Of a DNA stretch of 64,000 nt, positions 7,777 through 15,820 are shown in pieces. The notes beneath the pieces are model-generated. The model was given only the letters and a program-made list of their open reading frames with translations. It was not told where the DNA came from and made no database searches. The position numbers were made by a program, and so were the translations under genes. Origin of the DNA: Anaerosalibacter sp. Marseille-P3206 (lineage in GTDB: Bacteria; Bacillota; Clostridia; Tissierellales; Sporanaerobacteraceae); contig NZ_FUHM01000001.1 in NCBI RefSeq assembly GCF_900155565.1, positions 1 to 64,000 of the forward strand. Direction: 5' to 3'. Each line of letters begins with the position of its first letter. The stretch's first letter is position 1.

Positions 7777-7946
7777 TAATGAAATTAATTCAATATTAGT
7801 GTAAAATATATATAGTATTTATTGCTTCGAAAAAAATTGATAAAATGGAAATTAAAGACGAAATTTTGTATAAATTCTTATATAAAAAAGGATTTTTGAT
7901 TGTTTTGTAGAATAAATAATTATGGATGGTTAGGGGGTAGAGAAGC

Positions 7947-8981
7947 GTGGCTATTGTTGAGATTAATGATTTAAAGCCTGGAATGGTTGTAAATAAAGAT
8001 ATAGATGATTATAAAACGGGATCAATATTAGTGAAAAATGGAACAGTTTTAAATCGAAGACTTATTTTACTCATAAAGAATTTAGGAATAAGACAAATAG
8101 ATATATTAGACGAAGCTGCTTATTTAAAAGAACATCCTGAAGATAATTTAATAATTAAATTTGAAGTATTATCAGATAAAGTAGAATCAGTTTTTAGCGA
8201 TGTTAAGATTGGTAAAAAAGTAGTTATATCTGAGGTTAGTGAAGAAGTAGATATGTTGATAATAGAATTGACGAAAAATGATAATATACTAGGTAGATTA
8301 AGGGAATTAAAGGAAACTGATGATTATACATTTAATCATTCTATGAATGTTTGTATGTTGTCAACAATGGTAGGTAAGTGGCTAGGATATAATCAAGTTG
8401 AGTTAAAACAATTATCATTAGCAGGATTGTTTCATGATATTGGGAAAATGAAAATATCAAAAAACATTATAAATAAACCAGATAAATTGACTGAAGAAGA
8501 GTTTGAGATAATTAAGAAACATACAATATATGGTTTTAATATCATAAGTGAAACAGTTGGTATAAGTAAAAATGTAGCATTAGGGGTACTACAACATCAT
8601 GAAAGGGAGGATGGAAGAGGATATCCTCATGGGGTTAGAGGAGATAAGATACATGAGTTTGCAAAGATTATAGCAGTATGTGATATATATGATGCTATGA
8701 CCTCAGATAGGGTATATAAAAGTAAACAATCTCCATTTCTAGCAGCTGAACATTTAGATGAGAGTAGTTTTAAAAATTTAGATCCTAGAATTACAAGAAT
8801 ATTTTTAGATAATATATCAAATTTTTATGTTGGAAATGTAGTAAAGTTAAGTAATGGAGAGATTGGTGAAATAGTTTATATTTATCCTAATAAACCTACA
8901 ATACCTATAGTAAAGGTAGGAGATAAATTTGTTGATTTTCTTAAAGAACGGGATATTAAAGTAGTAGATATTTTAAAATAA
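7947..8981 (+). CDS. HD-GYP domain protein, probable cyclic-di-GMP phosphodiesterase
   Basis: 344 aa, GTG start after TTAGGGGG. An N-terminal domain (about residues 1-55, VEINDLKPGMVVNKDI) resembles the DUF3391-type input region often found before HD-GYP. The HD-GYP core follows: H in FNHSMNVCML, LFHDIGKMK (H163, D164), the KHTIYGF helix, LQHHERED with GRGYPHG, and AVCDIYDAMTSDR. All the metal-ligand positions I can check are present, so it is probably active against c-di-GMP. No membrane segment is seen. It is a single gene. Confidence 0.9.
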   Translation: MAIVEINDLKPGMVVNKDIDDYKTGSILVKNGTVLNRRLILLIKNLGIRQIDILDEAAYLKEHPEDNLIIKFEVLSDKVESVFSDVKIGKKVVISEVSEEVDMLIIELTKNDNILGRLRELKETDDYTFNHSMNVCMLSTMVGKWLGYNQVELKQLSLAGLFHDIGKMKISKNIINKPDKLTEEEFEIIKKHTIYGFNIISETVGISKNVALGVLQHHEREDGRGYPHGVRGDKIHEFAKIIAVCDIYDAMTSDRVYKSKQSPFLAAEHLDESSFKNLDPRITRIFLDNISNFYVGNVVKLSNGEIGEIVYIYPNKPTIPIVKVGDKFVDFLKERDIKVVDILK

Positions 8982-8993
8982 ATTTAACCAAAA

Positions 8994-9017
8994 AGGTGCC
9001 TTCAAGGCACCTCTTTT
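8994..9017. terminator. intrinsic terminator between convergent genes
   Basis: AGGTGCCT, loop TCA, AGGCACCT, followed by CTTTT on the plus strand and flanked by A's that give T's on the minus strand. It can serve both 7947-8981 and 9024-10019. Confidence 0.88.
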
Positions 9018-9023
9018 AAGTTT

Positions 9024-10019
9024 TTATTCAAAGTTGTCAAAGCTATCTTCGTATGTTTCTCCTGCAGTTATTACACCTGTTTCTTCCTCATCTAAACTTC
9101 TAGGTCTTGGGCAAGGATTGCTTGATTCATCAATTTGTTTAGGGAATAGGCTTGGGAATGTAGTACAAATTGGTGAAACTTCAGGTGATAATACTGGGAA
9201 GCCAGTAGATAGTACACATAATTGAACTGGAACTATTACTTTCTTTTCACAAGTTATACATAATGCAATAATTAAGTTAGCCCTAACAGCACCAGTAATA
9301 GGATCAATTGTTATATCTCTAGAGATACTATTGGTTGCCAATCTAGTTTCACAAATTGAATTACAGAATTCTGCAAATCTTGGTAAAAATGCAGAGTCAA
9401 ATACGGATGGAATACAAAGTTCAAAGAAACTAGTCATAACAATAGGATTAGACTTTGGCGCAATTGGTATATTGCTAGTAAGTGTAACTGTAGTTCTTCT
9501 ATTTCTATTATCAGAAACAACAGCATCAATTTCTACAACTACATTTCCAGATATTTTTACTGTTTGAGTTCCAAAAACTGGAGTACCTTTTCCTTCTTCA
9601 TCACATTCAGATGTATCTGCAAAGATTATTTTTTCTGATTTCAATCCATCTGGGCCTACAACTGTTATTGGACATCCTTTGCCATCTTTTACTATTTCTC
9701 CTCCAGACAATACTGTATCAGGATCTATTACTAGATTATTAGGATCTAAGGCATTTTTAGGGTTGAAAAACTTTCTACATCTTATATCGGCAATTCTAAC
9801 AATCCTTGCATTTGGGCCAAGTGCTGGAGTAAAAGGCTGATTAGTAATAGTTCTTAAAGCTTGAAGATTAACAAGAGTTGCATCATATACCTTTTGAACA
9901 AATATAGGTTCAGTACGAACTCTTCTCAATGTTCCATCCCATTCACATCCAGTTGTACCTTGGCAACATCTATCAGTAATACCTAAATCAAATACATCAG
10001 ATTTAATTTCAGGATTCAT
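9024..10019 (-). CDS. unrecognised Cys-rich protein, possible spore or surface structural protein
   Basis: 331 aa, not recognised. The start is set at the ATG with TTAGGAGGG upstream; a longer reading frame reaches 10079 but has no ribosome binding site. There is no signal peptide or membrane helix. The protein is beta-rich, dominated by Val, Ile, Thr, Ser and Pro, with about 16 cysteines, including RCCQGTTGC near the N-terminus, IRCRKF, CEFC-like pairs and CITCEKK. This composition suits a disulfide- or metal-stabilised structural protein such as a spore coat component, which is inference only. It is divergent from 10168. Confidence 0.8.
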   Translation of the reverse strand: MNPEIKSDVFDLGITDRCCQGTTGCEWDGTLRRVRTEPIFVQKVYDATLVNLQALRTITNQPFTPALGPNARIVRIADIRCRKFFNPKNALDPNNLVIDPDTVLSGGEIVKDGKGCPITVVGPDGLKSEKIIFADTSECDEEGKGTPVFGTQTVKISGNVVVEIDAVVSDNRNRRTTVTLTSNIPIAPKSNPIVMTSFFELCIPSVFDSAFLPRFAEFCNSICETRLATNSISRDITIDPITGAVRANLIIALCITCEKKVIVPVQLCVLSTGFPVLSPEVSPICTTFPSLFPKQIDESSNPCPRPRSLDEEETGVITAGETYEDSFDNFE

Positions 10020-10167
10020 ATTTTCCCTCCTAACAAAACTTTTTCTTCTCAATGCTAATATATTCTTATTATTAAACAAGTGTTACTGATTATAGAAATT
10101 TCGCATATTATCAATTTGTTTTAAATACCTATATATAGAAATATATTTTCATATAGGTGGTGTAGCT

Positions 10168-11241
10168 ATGAGTTTTTATAATCAAAAGTCTTCTATTGTA
10201 ACTGATAGTCTAGGAAATATTTTTAATTTAGAGTGGAGAGATGGGGTTATCATTGGATATTATTTTAATAGGTTTGAGGAAGAAATAGAGAAGGTAGAAA
10301 TCGCCAATAATGTTTTAGAAGAGTATGATGTAGCAATCAGAAGTGATGACTGTATATATCTTATTTATCAAGGTAATGACAAACACTTATATTTGTCAAA
10401 CATATTTAAAGAAGAAAAAGAAATTACACAGATTACTGAAAGTCCAATTCCACATGTGTATAATTTACAATTACTGCTAGATGGAGATGACATACATATA
10501 TTTTATGATATATTGATTGATGAAGGAAATAAAGTTTATAGGATTTATCATCATCATTACAACAACAATCATTGGAATACAAATATTGTAGAAGATACAA
10601 GAGTTTTAAATATACTAAATCCAATAAATATAATTTGTGAAAATGAAAAAATATATATTATTTTTTATGACCTTGTTGAAAATGAAGAAATTTTTGTTAA
10701 AACCTATGATATTTTTGAGCAAATATGGTCTAATAAAACAAGACTTACCTACGATACTAGTTCAAAACTGTACTTAGATACATTATTAGAAAATAATATA
10801 TTGCATTTAACCTATAGTAAATATATAGATGGTAATTTTGGAATATCATATATTAATTTTGACATTTCAAATAATAGTTTTCACAAGAAAGTTGAGTCTA
10901 TTATGTCAAATATAGAAAATTGCTCTCATCCTATACTCATAAAATATTTAGATAAACTGTGGATTATATGGTTAGAATATGAAAGCATATTTAGTAGATA
11001 CAGTACAGATGATGGTAGTAAATGGAGCAATATTTATCAATGGAGGGAATCGAAGCATATAGATTTTGTAAGGTATAAATATGCTGAATATCCTACGAAA
11101 GATAGTAATAAAAAATTAAACTATTCTTTTGGAAAAGTATATCCTGATATTTCATTTTTAGGATTTGGGCCACTAGACAATATTATAGAAATACCTTTAA
11201 AAAAAAAGAAATTTTTAATTTCAAAAATTCCAATGATATAA
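10168..11241 (+). CDS. unrecognised beta-propeller-like protein, apparently frameshifted near its end
   Basis: 357 aa in the current frame, not recognised. The sequence shows repeating beta-strand units of 40-50 residues with aromatic and Asp/Asn motifs (IYLIYQGND, IHIFYDIL, IYIIFYDL, LHLTYSKY, LWIIWLEY), as in sialidase-like or BNR-type propellers. There is no signal peptide. A nine-A run at 11199-11207 is followed by a stop at 11241, but the -1 frame continues open with a plausible coiled-coil tail to 11372. Either the gene is broken or phase-variable there, or it uses -1 frameshifting, or one base is missing from the assembly. GGTGGTG precedes the ATG. It is divergent from the Cys-rich gene at 9024. 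Confidence 0.8.
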   Translation: MSFYNQKSSIVTDSLGNIFNLEWRDGVIIGYYFNRFEEEIEKVEIANNVLEEYDVAIRSDDCIYLIYQGNDKHLYLSNIFKEEKEITQITESPIPHVYNLQLLLDGDDIHIFYDILIDEGNKVYRIYHHHYNNNHWNTNIVEDTRVLNILNPINIICENEKIYIIFYDLVENEEIFVKTYDIFEQIWSNKTRLTYDTSSKLYLDTLLENNILHLTYSKYIDGNFGISYINFDISNNSFHKKVESIMSNIENCSHPILIKYLDKLWIIWLEYESIFSRYSTDDGSKWSNIYQWRESKHIDFVRYKYAEYPTKDSNKKLNYSFGKVYPDISFLGFGPLDNIIEIPLKKKKFLISKIPMI

Positions 11242-11372
11242 AGGTAAAAAAGGATAATATAGACAATAATTCACTAGAAAAGATAGATTCCCTTGAAGAA
11301 AGAGTACAATATATAGAAGAATATCTAAATAGTCGCAGTAGAGGATATTTTAATAGATATAAAAACAGGTAA
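11199..11372 (+). other. -1 frame continuation of the 10168 gene (coiled-coil tail)
   Basis: In the -1 frame after the A run the sequence reads on for 57 codons, through EIFNFKNSNDIKVKK and NSLEKIDSLEERVQYIEEYL to GYFNRYKNR and a TAA at 11370-11372. The heptad-like Leu/Ile/Val spacing is that of a short coiled coil. The stretch has no start codon or ribosome binding site of its own, so it looks like the C-terminus of the upstream gene. Confidence 0.65.
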
Positions 11373-11397
11373 GTCGAGAAATGTCCTTGACTTACCT
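11362..11397 (-). terminator. intrinsic terminator of ansA (minus strand)
   Basis: AGGTAAGTC on one side and GACTTACCT on the other form a 9-bp stem that can be extended inward. Read on the minus strand it is followed by GTTTTTAT. It overlaps the last codons of the frameshifted tail on the plus strand. Confidence 0.75.
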
Positions 11398-11403
11398 TAA
11401 AAA

Positions 11404-12408
11404 TTAATTTAATTTTTTATATTCATCTTTTTCAAATTGTTCTCTTATTTTATTCATATCATTTGTCTTAGCAAGTAAAAGCATTAGTTTAATTCTAGCT
11501 TTTTGACCTGGAAGATTACCTCCAAATATTACACCTAATTTTCTTAAATGATTTCCCCCTCCTTCGTAACCATATGTATCTAGAACCCTTCCAGTTGGAC
11601 ATCTGGAAACTAATACTACGGGGATATTTTTTGAAATACTCCTTACTATTCCATCAATCATTTCTGGAGGTAAATTACCTCTTCCCATTGCCTCTATGAC
11701 GATGCCTTTGTATTCACTATCAATACAATAATTAATAATATCAGAATTTACTCCAGGAGCAGATTTAAGTAGGAGAACTTTTGTTTCAATATTATCTGTA
11801 TTAATATGTTCTCTTGAAATAATATCTCTATAATAAAGGATTTCGTCATTATCTACAATACCTAAGGGACCAAATTCAGGGGATTTAAAAGTATCTAGTG
11901 AAAGGGTATTGGTTTTTGTTACTTCACTTGCTGCATTGACTTCGTTGTTCATTACAACAAGAACTCCTTTGTTTTTAGAACTATCAGAAATTGCAGTACA
12001 AATAGCAGCAGAAAGATTACTAGAGCCATCATAGCCTAGTTCAGAACTATTTCTCATTGCACCTACTACGACTACAGGTTTTTCACTTTTTACAGTTAGA
12101 TCTAATAAATAAGCTGTTTCTTCTAAAGTATCTGTTCCGTGAGTAACAACTACTCCAGTGATATCATCTCTAGAAATAGTTTTTTTAACTAATTTAGATA
12201 AGTCCATCATCATATTCGGTGTGATATGAGGACTTGGATAATTACCAAAATTAATAATTTCTATATTCGCAAAATTTTCTACATTTGTAACCATACCTAA
12301 TATTTCTTCACTTGATAATGCTGGGATTGCTGCATGAATTCTAGGATCAACTTTCATTGAAATAGTGCCACCAGTAAATATAATTGCTACTTTTTTTGAA
12401 GTTTGCAT
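11404..12408 (-). CDS. ansA: type I L-asparaginase
   Basis: 334 aa, the usual length. It hydrolyses asparagine to aspartate and ammonia, in the cytoplasm since there is no signal peptide. The first catalytic Thr is in IIFTGGTISM near residue 14 and the second triad in VVTHGTDTLEETAYLLD. GGAGG lies 7 bases upstream of the ATG. It is a single gene with a terminator at 11362-11397. Bacterial type I and the archaeal-like subgroup cannot be separated by eye. Confidence 0.93.
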   Translation of the reverse strand: MQTSKKVAIIFTGGTISMKVDPRIHAAIPALSSEEILGMVTNVENFANIEIINFGNYPSPHITPNMMMDLSKLVKKTISRDDITGVVVTHGTDTLEETAYLLDLTVKSEKPVVVVGAMRNSSELGYDGSSNLSAAICTAISDSSKNKGVLVVMNNEVNAASEVTKTNTLSLDTFKSPEFGPLGIVDNDEILYYRDIISREHINTDNIETKVLLLKSAPGVNSDIINYCIDSEYKGIVIEAMGRGNLPPEMIDGIVRSISKNIPVVLVSRCPTGRVLDTYGYEGGGNHLRKLGVIFGGNLPGQKARIKLMLLLAKTNDMNKIREQFEKDEYKKLN

Positions 12409-12487
12409 TTTGACACCTCCATATTAAAATTTTAATAATAAAATATATACCATATAATATTTTAACATGAAATCATAAAAAATGCAT

Positions 12488-12513
12488 AAAAAAAAGACTC
12501 CCGAAGGAGTCTT
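12488..12513 (-). terminator. intrinsic terminator of the candidate sRNA
   Basis: On the minus strand: AAGACTCC, loop TTCG, GGAGTCTT, then eight T's. TTCG is a stable tetraloop. Confidence 0.92.
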
Positions 12514-12598
12514 ACATCCAATTATGGATGTCATAAAACCGTTCAAAAGGGGTATTGGGAATAGAGATCTTATTTGAGGTTACCAGGGGGATAACCAC
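12488..12598 (-). ncRNA. candidate small regulatory RNA with C-rich single-stranded regions
   Basis: About 110 nt on the minus strand. A near-consensus promoter (12605-12633) and an intrinsic terminator (12488-12513) bracket a stretch with no reading frame. Predicted 5' to 3': a hairpin GGTTA/TAACC whose loop is C-rich (TCCCCC), an unpaired central part with TTCCC and ACCCCTTTTG, a hairpin CATCCA-TAAT-TGGATG, then the terminator hairpin. Accessible CCCC segments complementary to Shine-Dalgarno sequences are the hallmark of Firmicute sRNAs such as RsaE/RoxS. I do not recognise the exact family. Confidence 0.7.
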
Positions 12599-12604
12599 GA
12601 ACAA

Positions 12605-12633
12605 ATTATAACAAATTACGACAGCTTTTGCAA
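12605..12633 (-). promoter_or_regulatory. promoter of the candidate sRNA
   Basis: On the minus strand: TTGCAA, a 17-base spacer, and TATAAT with an extended TGT in front. This is one of the best sigma-A type promoters in the window. The predicted start is near 12598. Confidence 0.88.
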
Positions 12634-12674
12634 CACCTTTTTTTAAAAAATATAAAAAAATATATTATATAGCT

Positions 12675-12702
12675 TTTACAATGTATTAAATTCCTATATA
12701 AT
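12675..12702 (+). promoter_or_regulatory. promoter for cysteine desulfurase-thiI
   Basis: TTTACA, a 16-base spacer and TATAAT, about 60 bases upstream of the start codon. Confidence 0.65.
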
Positions 12703-12762
12703 AAAGATAAATAAGGCATAATATATTATATTAGATTATTAACTGATGATGAGGTGATATAG

Positions 12763-13920
12763 ATGATGGTTTATTTGGACAATAGTGCCACGACGAGACC
12801 TAGAGATGAAGTAATTGAGGAAATGAACTATATGCTTAAAATTTGCTATGGTAATCCTTCATCCCTTCACCACTTAGGTTTTCAGGCAGAAAAAAAGGTT
12901 GAGGAAGCTAGAAAAAGAATTGCGAATTTCTTAAAAGTTAGAAATGATGAAATTTATTTTACATCAGGTGGAACAGAGAGTAATAATATAGCCATACAAG
13001 GTCTAATCAATAAATATAGTAGACAGGGAAATCATATTATTACTACTAAGATAGAGCATTCTTCTGTATTAAATATAATGAAACATTATGAAGAAGAGGG
13101 TTTTAAGATTACCTATTTAGATGTAGATGAAGAAGGAGTTATTGATTTAAATCAATTCGAAGAATGCTTAGATGATTCAACAATATTAGTTTCAATAATG
13201 TTAGTTAATAATGAAATAGGAACTATAGAGCCTGTAACACAAGTTAGGGAAATAATGAATAAAAAAAATTCAAAAGCTTTATTACATATTGATGGTATAC
13301 AAGCTTTTGGGAAGATACCGTTAGATTTAGCTAGGTGGAATGTAGATACTTTTTCTTTTAGTGGTCACAAGATATATGGGCCAAAGGGAATTGGAGGATT
13401 GTATGTTAAGAAAAATATACTCTTAAACCCTATTATATTTGGAGGTAATCAAGAAGAAGGGCTTCGTTCAGGAACTGAAAATGTTCCCGGTATTGTTGGA
13501 ATGGGAAAGGCTGTGGAAATTATTGATAGTAACTTCAAAAGTGAGAGTAAATCTGTATTTCAATTAAAGAAATATTTTGTCGAAAGAATTAAAGAAGAAA
13601 TATCAAATATTAGAGTTAATAGCCTTATTGATGACAAATTTTCCCCATATATAGTTAATATTTCATTCTTAAATGTTAGAGGTGAAGTGTTGTTACATTA
13701 CTTAGAGAACAAGGAGATTTATGTATCTACAGCTTCAGCTTGTTCATCACATGGAAAAGGTAAAAGTCATGTTTTACAAGCAATTGGTCGTAATGACAAT
13801 GAAATAGAGGGAACTTTAAGATTTAGTTTTTCTTATTCAAATACAAAAGAAGAAATAGATTATGTAGTAGAAGAATTGAAAAAATCAATAGATGAAATTA
13901 GAAAAATAACTATGAGGTGA
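12763..13920 (+). CDS. cysteine desulfurase (NifS/IscS family)
   Basis: 385 aa. This PLP enzyme releases sulfur from cysteine as an enzyme persulfide. YLDNSATTRPR at the N-terminus, the PLP lysine in SFSGHKIYGPKG (K203) and the active-site Cys loop STASACSSHGKGKSH are present. The gene ends 4 bases before thiI, so this copy most likely supplies sulfur to ThiI for 4-thiouridine, as NifZ does in Bacillus. The start could be either of two adjacent ATGs (12763 or 12766) after GAGGTGAT. Confidence 0.93.
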   Translation: MMVYLDNSATTRPRDEVIEEMNYMLKICYGNPSSLHHLGFQAEKKVEEARKRIANFLKVRNDEIYFTSGGTESNNIAIQGLINKYSRQGNHIITTKIEHSSVLNIMKHYEEEGFKITYLDVDEEGVIDLNQFEECLDDSTILVSIMLVNNEIGTIEPVTQVREIMNKKNSKALLHIDGIQAFGKIPLDLARWNVDTFSFSGHKIYGPKGIGGLYVKKNILLNPIIFGGNQEEGLRSGTENVPGIVGMGKAVEIIDSNFKSESKSVFQLKKYFVERIKEEISNIRVNSLIDDKFSPYIVNISFLNVRGEVLLHYLENKEIYVSTASACSSHGKGKSHVLQAIGRNDNEIEGTLRFSFSYSNTKEEIDYVVEELKKSIDEIRKITMR

Positions 13921-13924
13921 TAAT

Positions 13925-15097
13925 GTGGATAGAGTTATTAGTGTAAGTCTTGGAGAAGTTGCATTAAAAGGATTAAATAGAGGGTATTTTGAAAATAGGT
14001 TAGAAAAGCAAATTAAAAAAGTTACAATAGAATATGGTGCTCCAAAAACTTATAGAGAACAAGGAAAAATGTATATTGAAGCCGAGGAAAAATACACTTC
14101 ACAAATTATAGATAAACTTAAGAAGGTTTTTGGGATAGTTTATATAAGTCCTTGTATTAGAATCGATAAAGATATGGAGTCTATTGAACAAGCTTCTATA
14201 ATTGCATTAAGGGAAGCCATAGAGAAAAATAATATAAGTACGTTTAAGGTACAAACAAGAAGAGTGGACAAAGATTTTCCTATAAAATCTCCTGAAGTAT
14301 CTAGGAAAATAGGAGCAGTATTGCTTAAGAATGTTGAAGGTGTAAGTGTAGATGTACATAATCCAGAAGTATATGTATATATAGATATAAAGGATAAGTG
14401 TTATGTTTATACAGAAAAAATTAAAGCCTACGGGGGATTGCCTGTTGGTACAAATGGTAAGGGTTTGTTACTATTATCAGGTGGTATAGATAGTCCTGTA
14501 GCTGGATTTATGATGGCCAAAAGAGGTGTGTCTTTAAGTGCAGTTCATTTTCACAGCTATCCTTTCACTAGTGAAAGAGCAGAGGAAAAAGTAAAAGAGT
14601 TAGCAAGAATTATGGCTAATTATTGTGGAGATATACCTTTTTATAGTGTTAATATATTAGGAATACAAAAAGAGATAAATGAAAAATGTCCAGAAAATCA
14701 AATGACTATAATTTCTAGAAGATTTATGATGAGAATAGCAGAAAAAATAGCAGAAAGAGAAGGAATTGATGCACTTATTACAGGTGAGAGCTTAGGTCAA
14801 GTGGCTAGTCAGACTATACAAGGTATTGCTGTTACCAATTCATCAGTTAATATTCCAGTATTAAGACCTTTAATAGGATTTGACAAGGTTGATATAATAG
14901 ATATTTCCAAGGATATTGAAACCTATGAAACATCTATACTACCTTTTGAAGATTGCTGTACAGTATTTTTGCCAAAACATCCACTTACAAAACCAAAAGT
15001 TGAAGACATAGAAGAGTCAGAAAAAAATCTAGATGTAGAGGGCCTTGTTAATGATGTTTTAGACAATATGGTTTATACACTTATTTCACCATTCTAA
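13925..15097 (+). CDS. thiI: tRNA 4-thiouridine synthase ThiI
   Basis: 390 aa, GTG start after GAGGTGATAAT. It adenylates and thiolates U8 of tRNA. The order is an N-terminal ferredoxin-like and THUMP region (about residues 1-165), then the PP-loop ATPase with LLLLSGGIDSPVAG near residue 180, and CCTVFLPKHP near the C-terminus. The rhodanese domain of the enterobacterial enzyme is absent, as is usual in Firmicutes, so sulfur must come directly from the adjacent desulfurase. Confidence 0.95.
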   Translation: MDRVISVSLGEVALKGLNRGYFENRLEKQIKKVTIEYGAPKTYREQGKMYIEAEEKYTSQIIDKLKKVFGIVYISPCIRIDKDMESIEQASIIALREAIEKNNISTFKVQTRRVDKDFPIKSPEVSRKIGAVLLKNVEGVSVDVHNPEVYVYIDIKDKCYVYTEKIKAYGGLPVGTNGKGLLLLSGGIDSPVAGFMMAKRGVSLSAVHFHSYPFTSERAEEKVKELARIMANYCGDIPFYSVNILGIQKEINEKCPENQMTIISRRFMMRIAEKIAEREGIDALITGESLGQVASQTIQGIAVTNSSVNIPVLRPLIGFDKVDIIDISKDIETYETSILPFEDCCTVFLPKHPLTKPKVEDIEESEKNLDVEGLVNDVLDNMVYTLISPF

Positions 15098-15127
15098 TAG
15101 AAAAATAAAAATCTAAAAATGTTATTA

Positions 15128-15155
15128 TTGACAATGATGTCAGTTATGATAAAAT
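15128..15155 (+). promoter_or_regulatory. promoter of tetR-radical SAM with palindromic operators
   Basis: Consensus TTGACA, a 16-base spacer and TAAAAT. The -35 overlaps an inverted repeat TGACA-ATGA-TGTCA (15129-15142), and the palindrome GACATGTC follows at 15166-15173. These are likely TetR-family operator half sites and predict autorepression. Confidence 0.7.
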
Positions 15156-15203
15156 AATATAGACAGACATGTCCATATTAAAGGAAGGAGGAGAATATAT
15201 TAT

Positions 15204-15794
15204 TTGCCCAAAATAGTTGATTATGAACAAAGAAAGCAAGAAATTATAGAAAGTGCTAGAGAAGTGTTTGCAAAACGAGGATATTATAATACTAATCTAT
15301 CAGACATATCAAAGAGTTGTGGGATGGGTAGAACAACTATTTATCAATATTTTAAAAATAAGGATGAAATTTTTTATTATACCGTAGGAGATACTTTAGC
15401 TGATATACATGAAAAAGTAGAAATTATTGTAGAAGATGATAATCTAAGTTTTATTGAAAAACTTAAACAATTAGTTTTTGAACTAGCTAGCGAATATGAA
15501 CACAATTATATATTTGTACTGCTTGCAGAAATATGGATAATAGTAAAAAGGGAGAACAATGAAATACAGAAATCTATTAAGGAACATACGGAGAAGCTAA
15601 AAATGTCCATTAAAAAATTAATTATGGAAGGTATTGAAGCTAAAGAGATTAAACCTATTGACAGTGAAAGTATGGCAGATACTATATATTCTTTTATAGA
15701 ATCTTTCACTTTTCAAATGTTATCTAGTAACAATAAGGATATTCAAGGTAGAATAGATTCTGTAAATACTTTGATTGATGGATTAAAAGCATAG
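15204..15794 (+). CDS. TetR/AcrR family transcriptional regulator
   Basis: 196 aa, TTG start after GGAAGGAGGAG. The N-terminal helix-turn-helix is typical: AREVFAKRGYYNTNLSDIS and CGMGRTTIYQYFKNKDEIF, about residues 12-57. The all-helical ligand domain has no recognisable specificity. The gene lies 26 bases before the radical SAM gene and its own promoter holds palindromes, so it probably represses both genes until a ligand, perhaps a lipid or stress signal, binds. Confidence 0.92.
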   Translation: MPKIVDYEQRKQEIIESAREVFAKRGYYNTNLSDISKSCGMGRTTIYQYFKNKDEIFYYTVGDTLADIHEKVEIIVEDDNLSFIEKLKQLVFELASEYEHNYIFVLLAEIWIIVKRENNEIQKSIKEHTEKLKMSIKKLIMEGIEAKEIKPIDSESMADTIYSFIESFTFQMLSSNNKDIQGRIDSVNTLIDGLKA

Positions 15795-15820
15795 ATATTT
15801 GTAAAAAAGGGGGAGTTATC

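Noticed and set aside
10019-10079. Longer N-terminus for the Cys-rich protein
   Set aside because: The upstream ATG has no ribosome binding site, whereas TTAGGAGGG is correctly placed for the internal ATG.
12488-12598. Reading the structured region as a plus-strand riboswitch or T-box for the desulfurase gene
   Set aside because: On the plus strand no T run follows the hairpins and no T-box or known riboswitch core is visible. Promoter and terminator both point to the minus strand.
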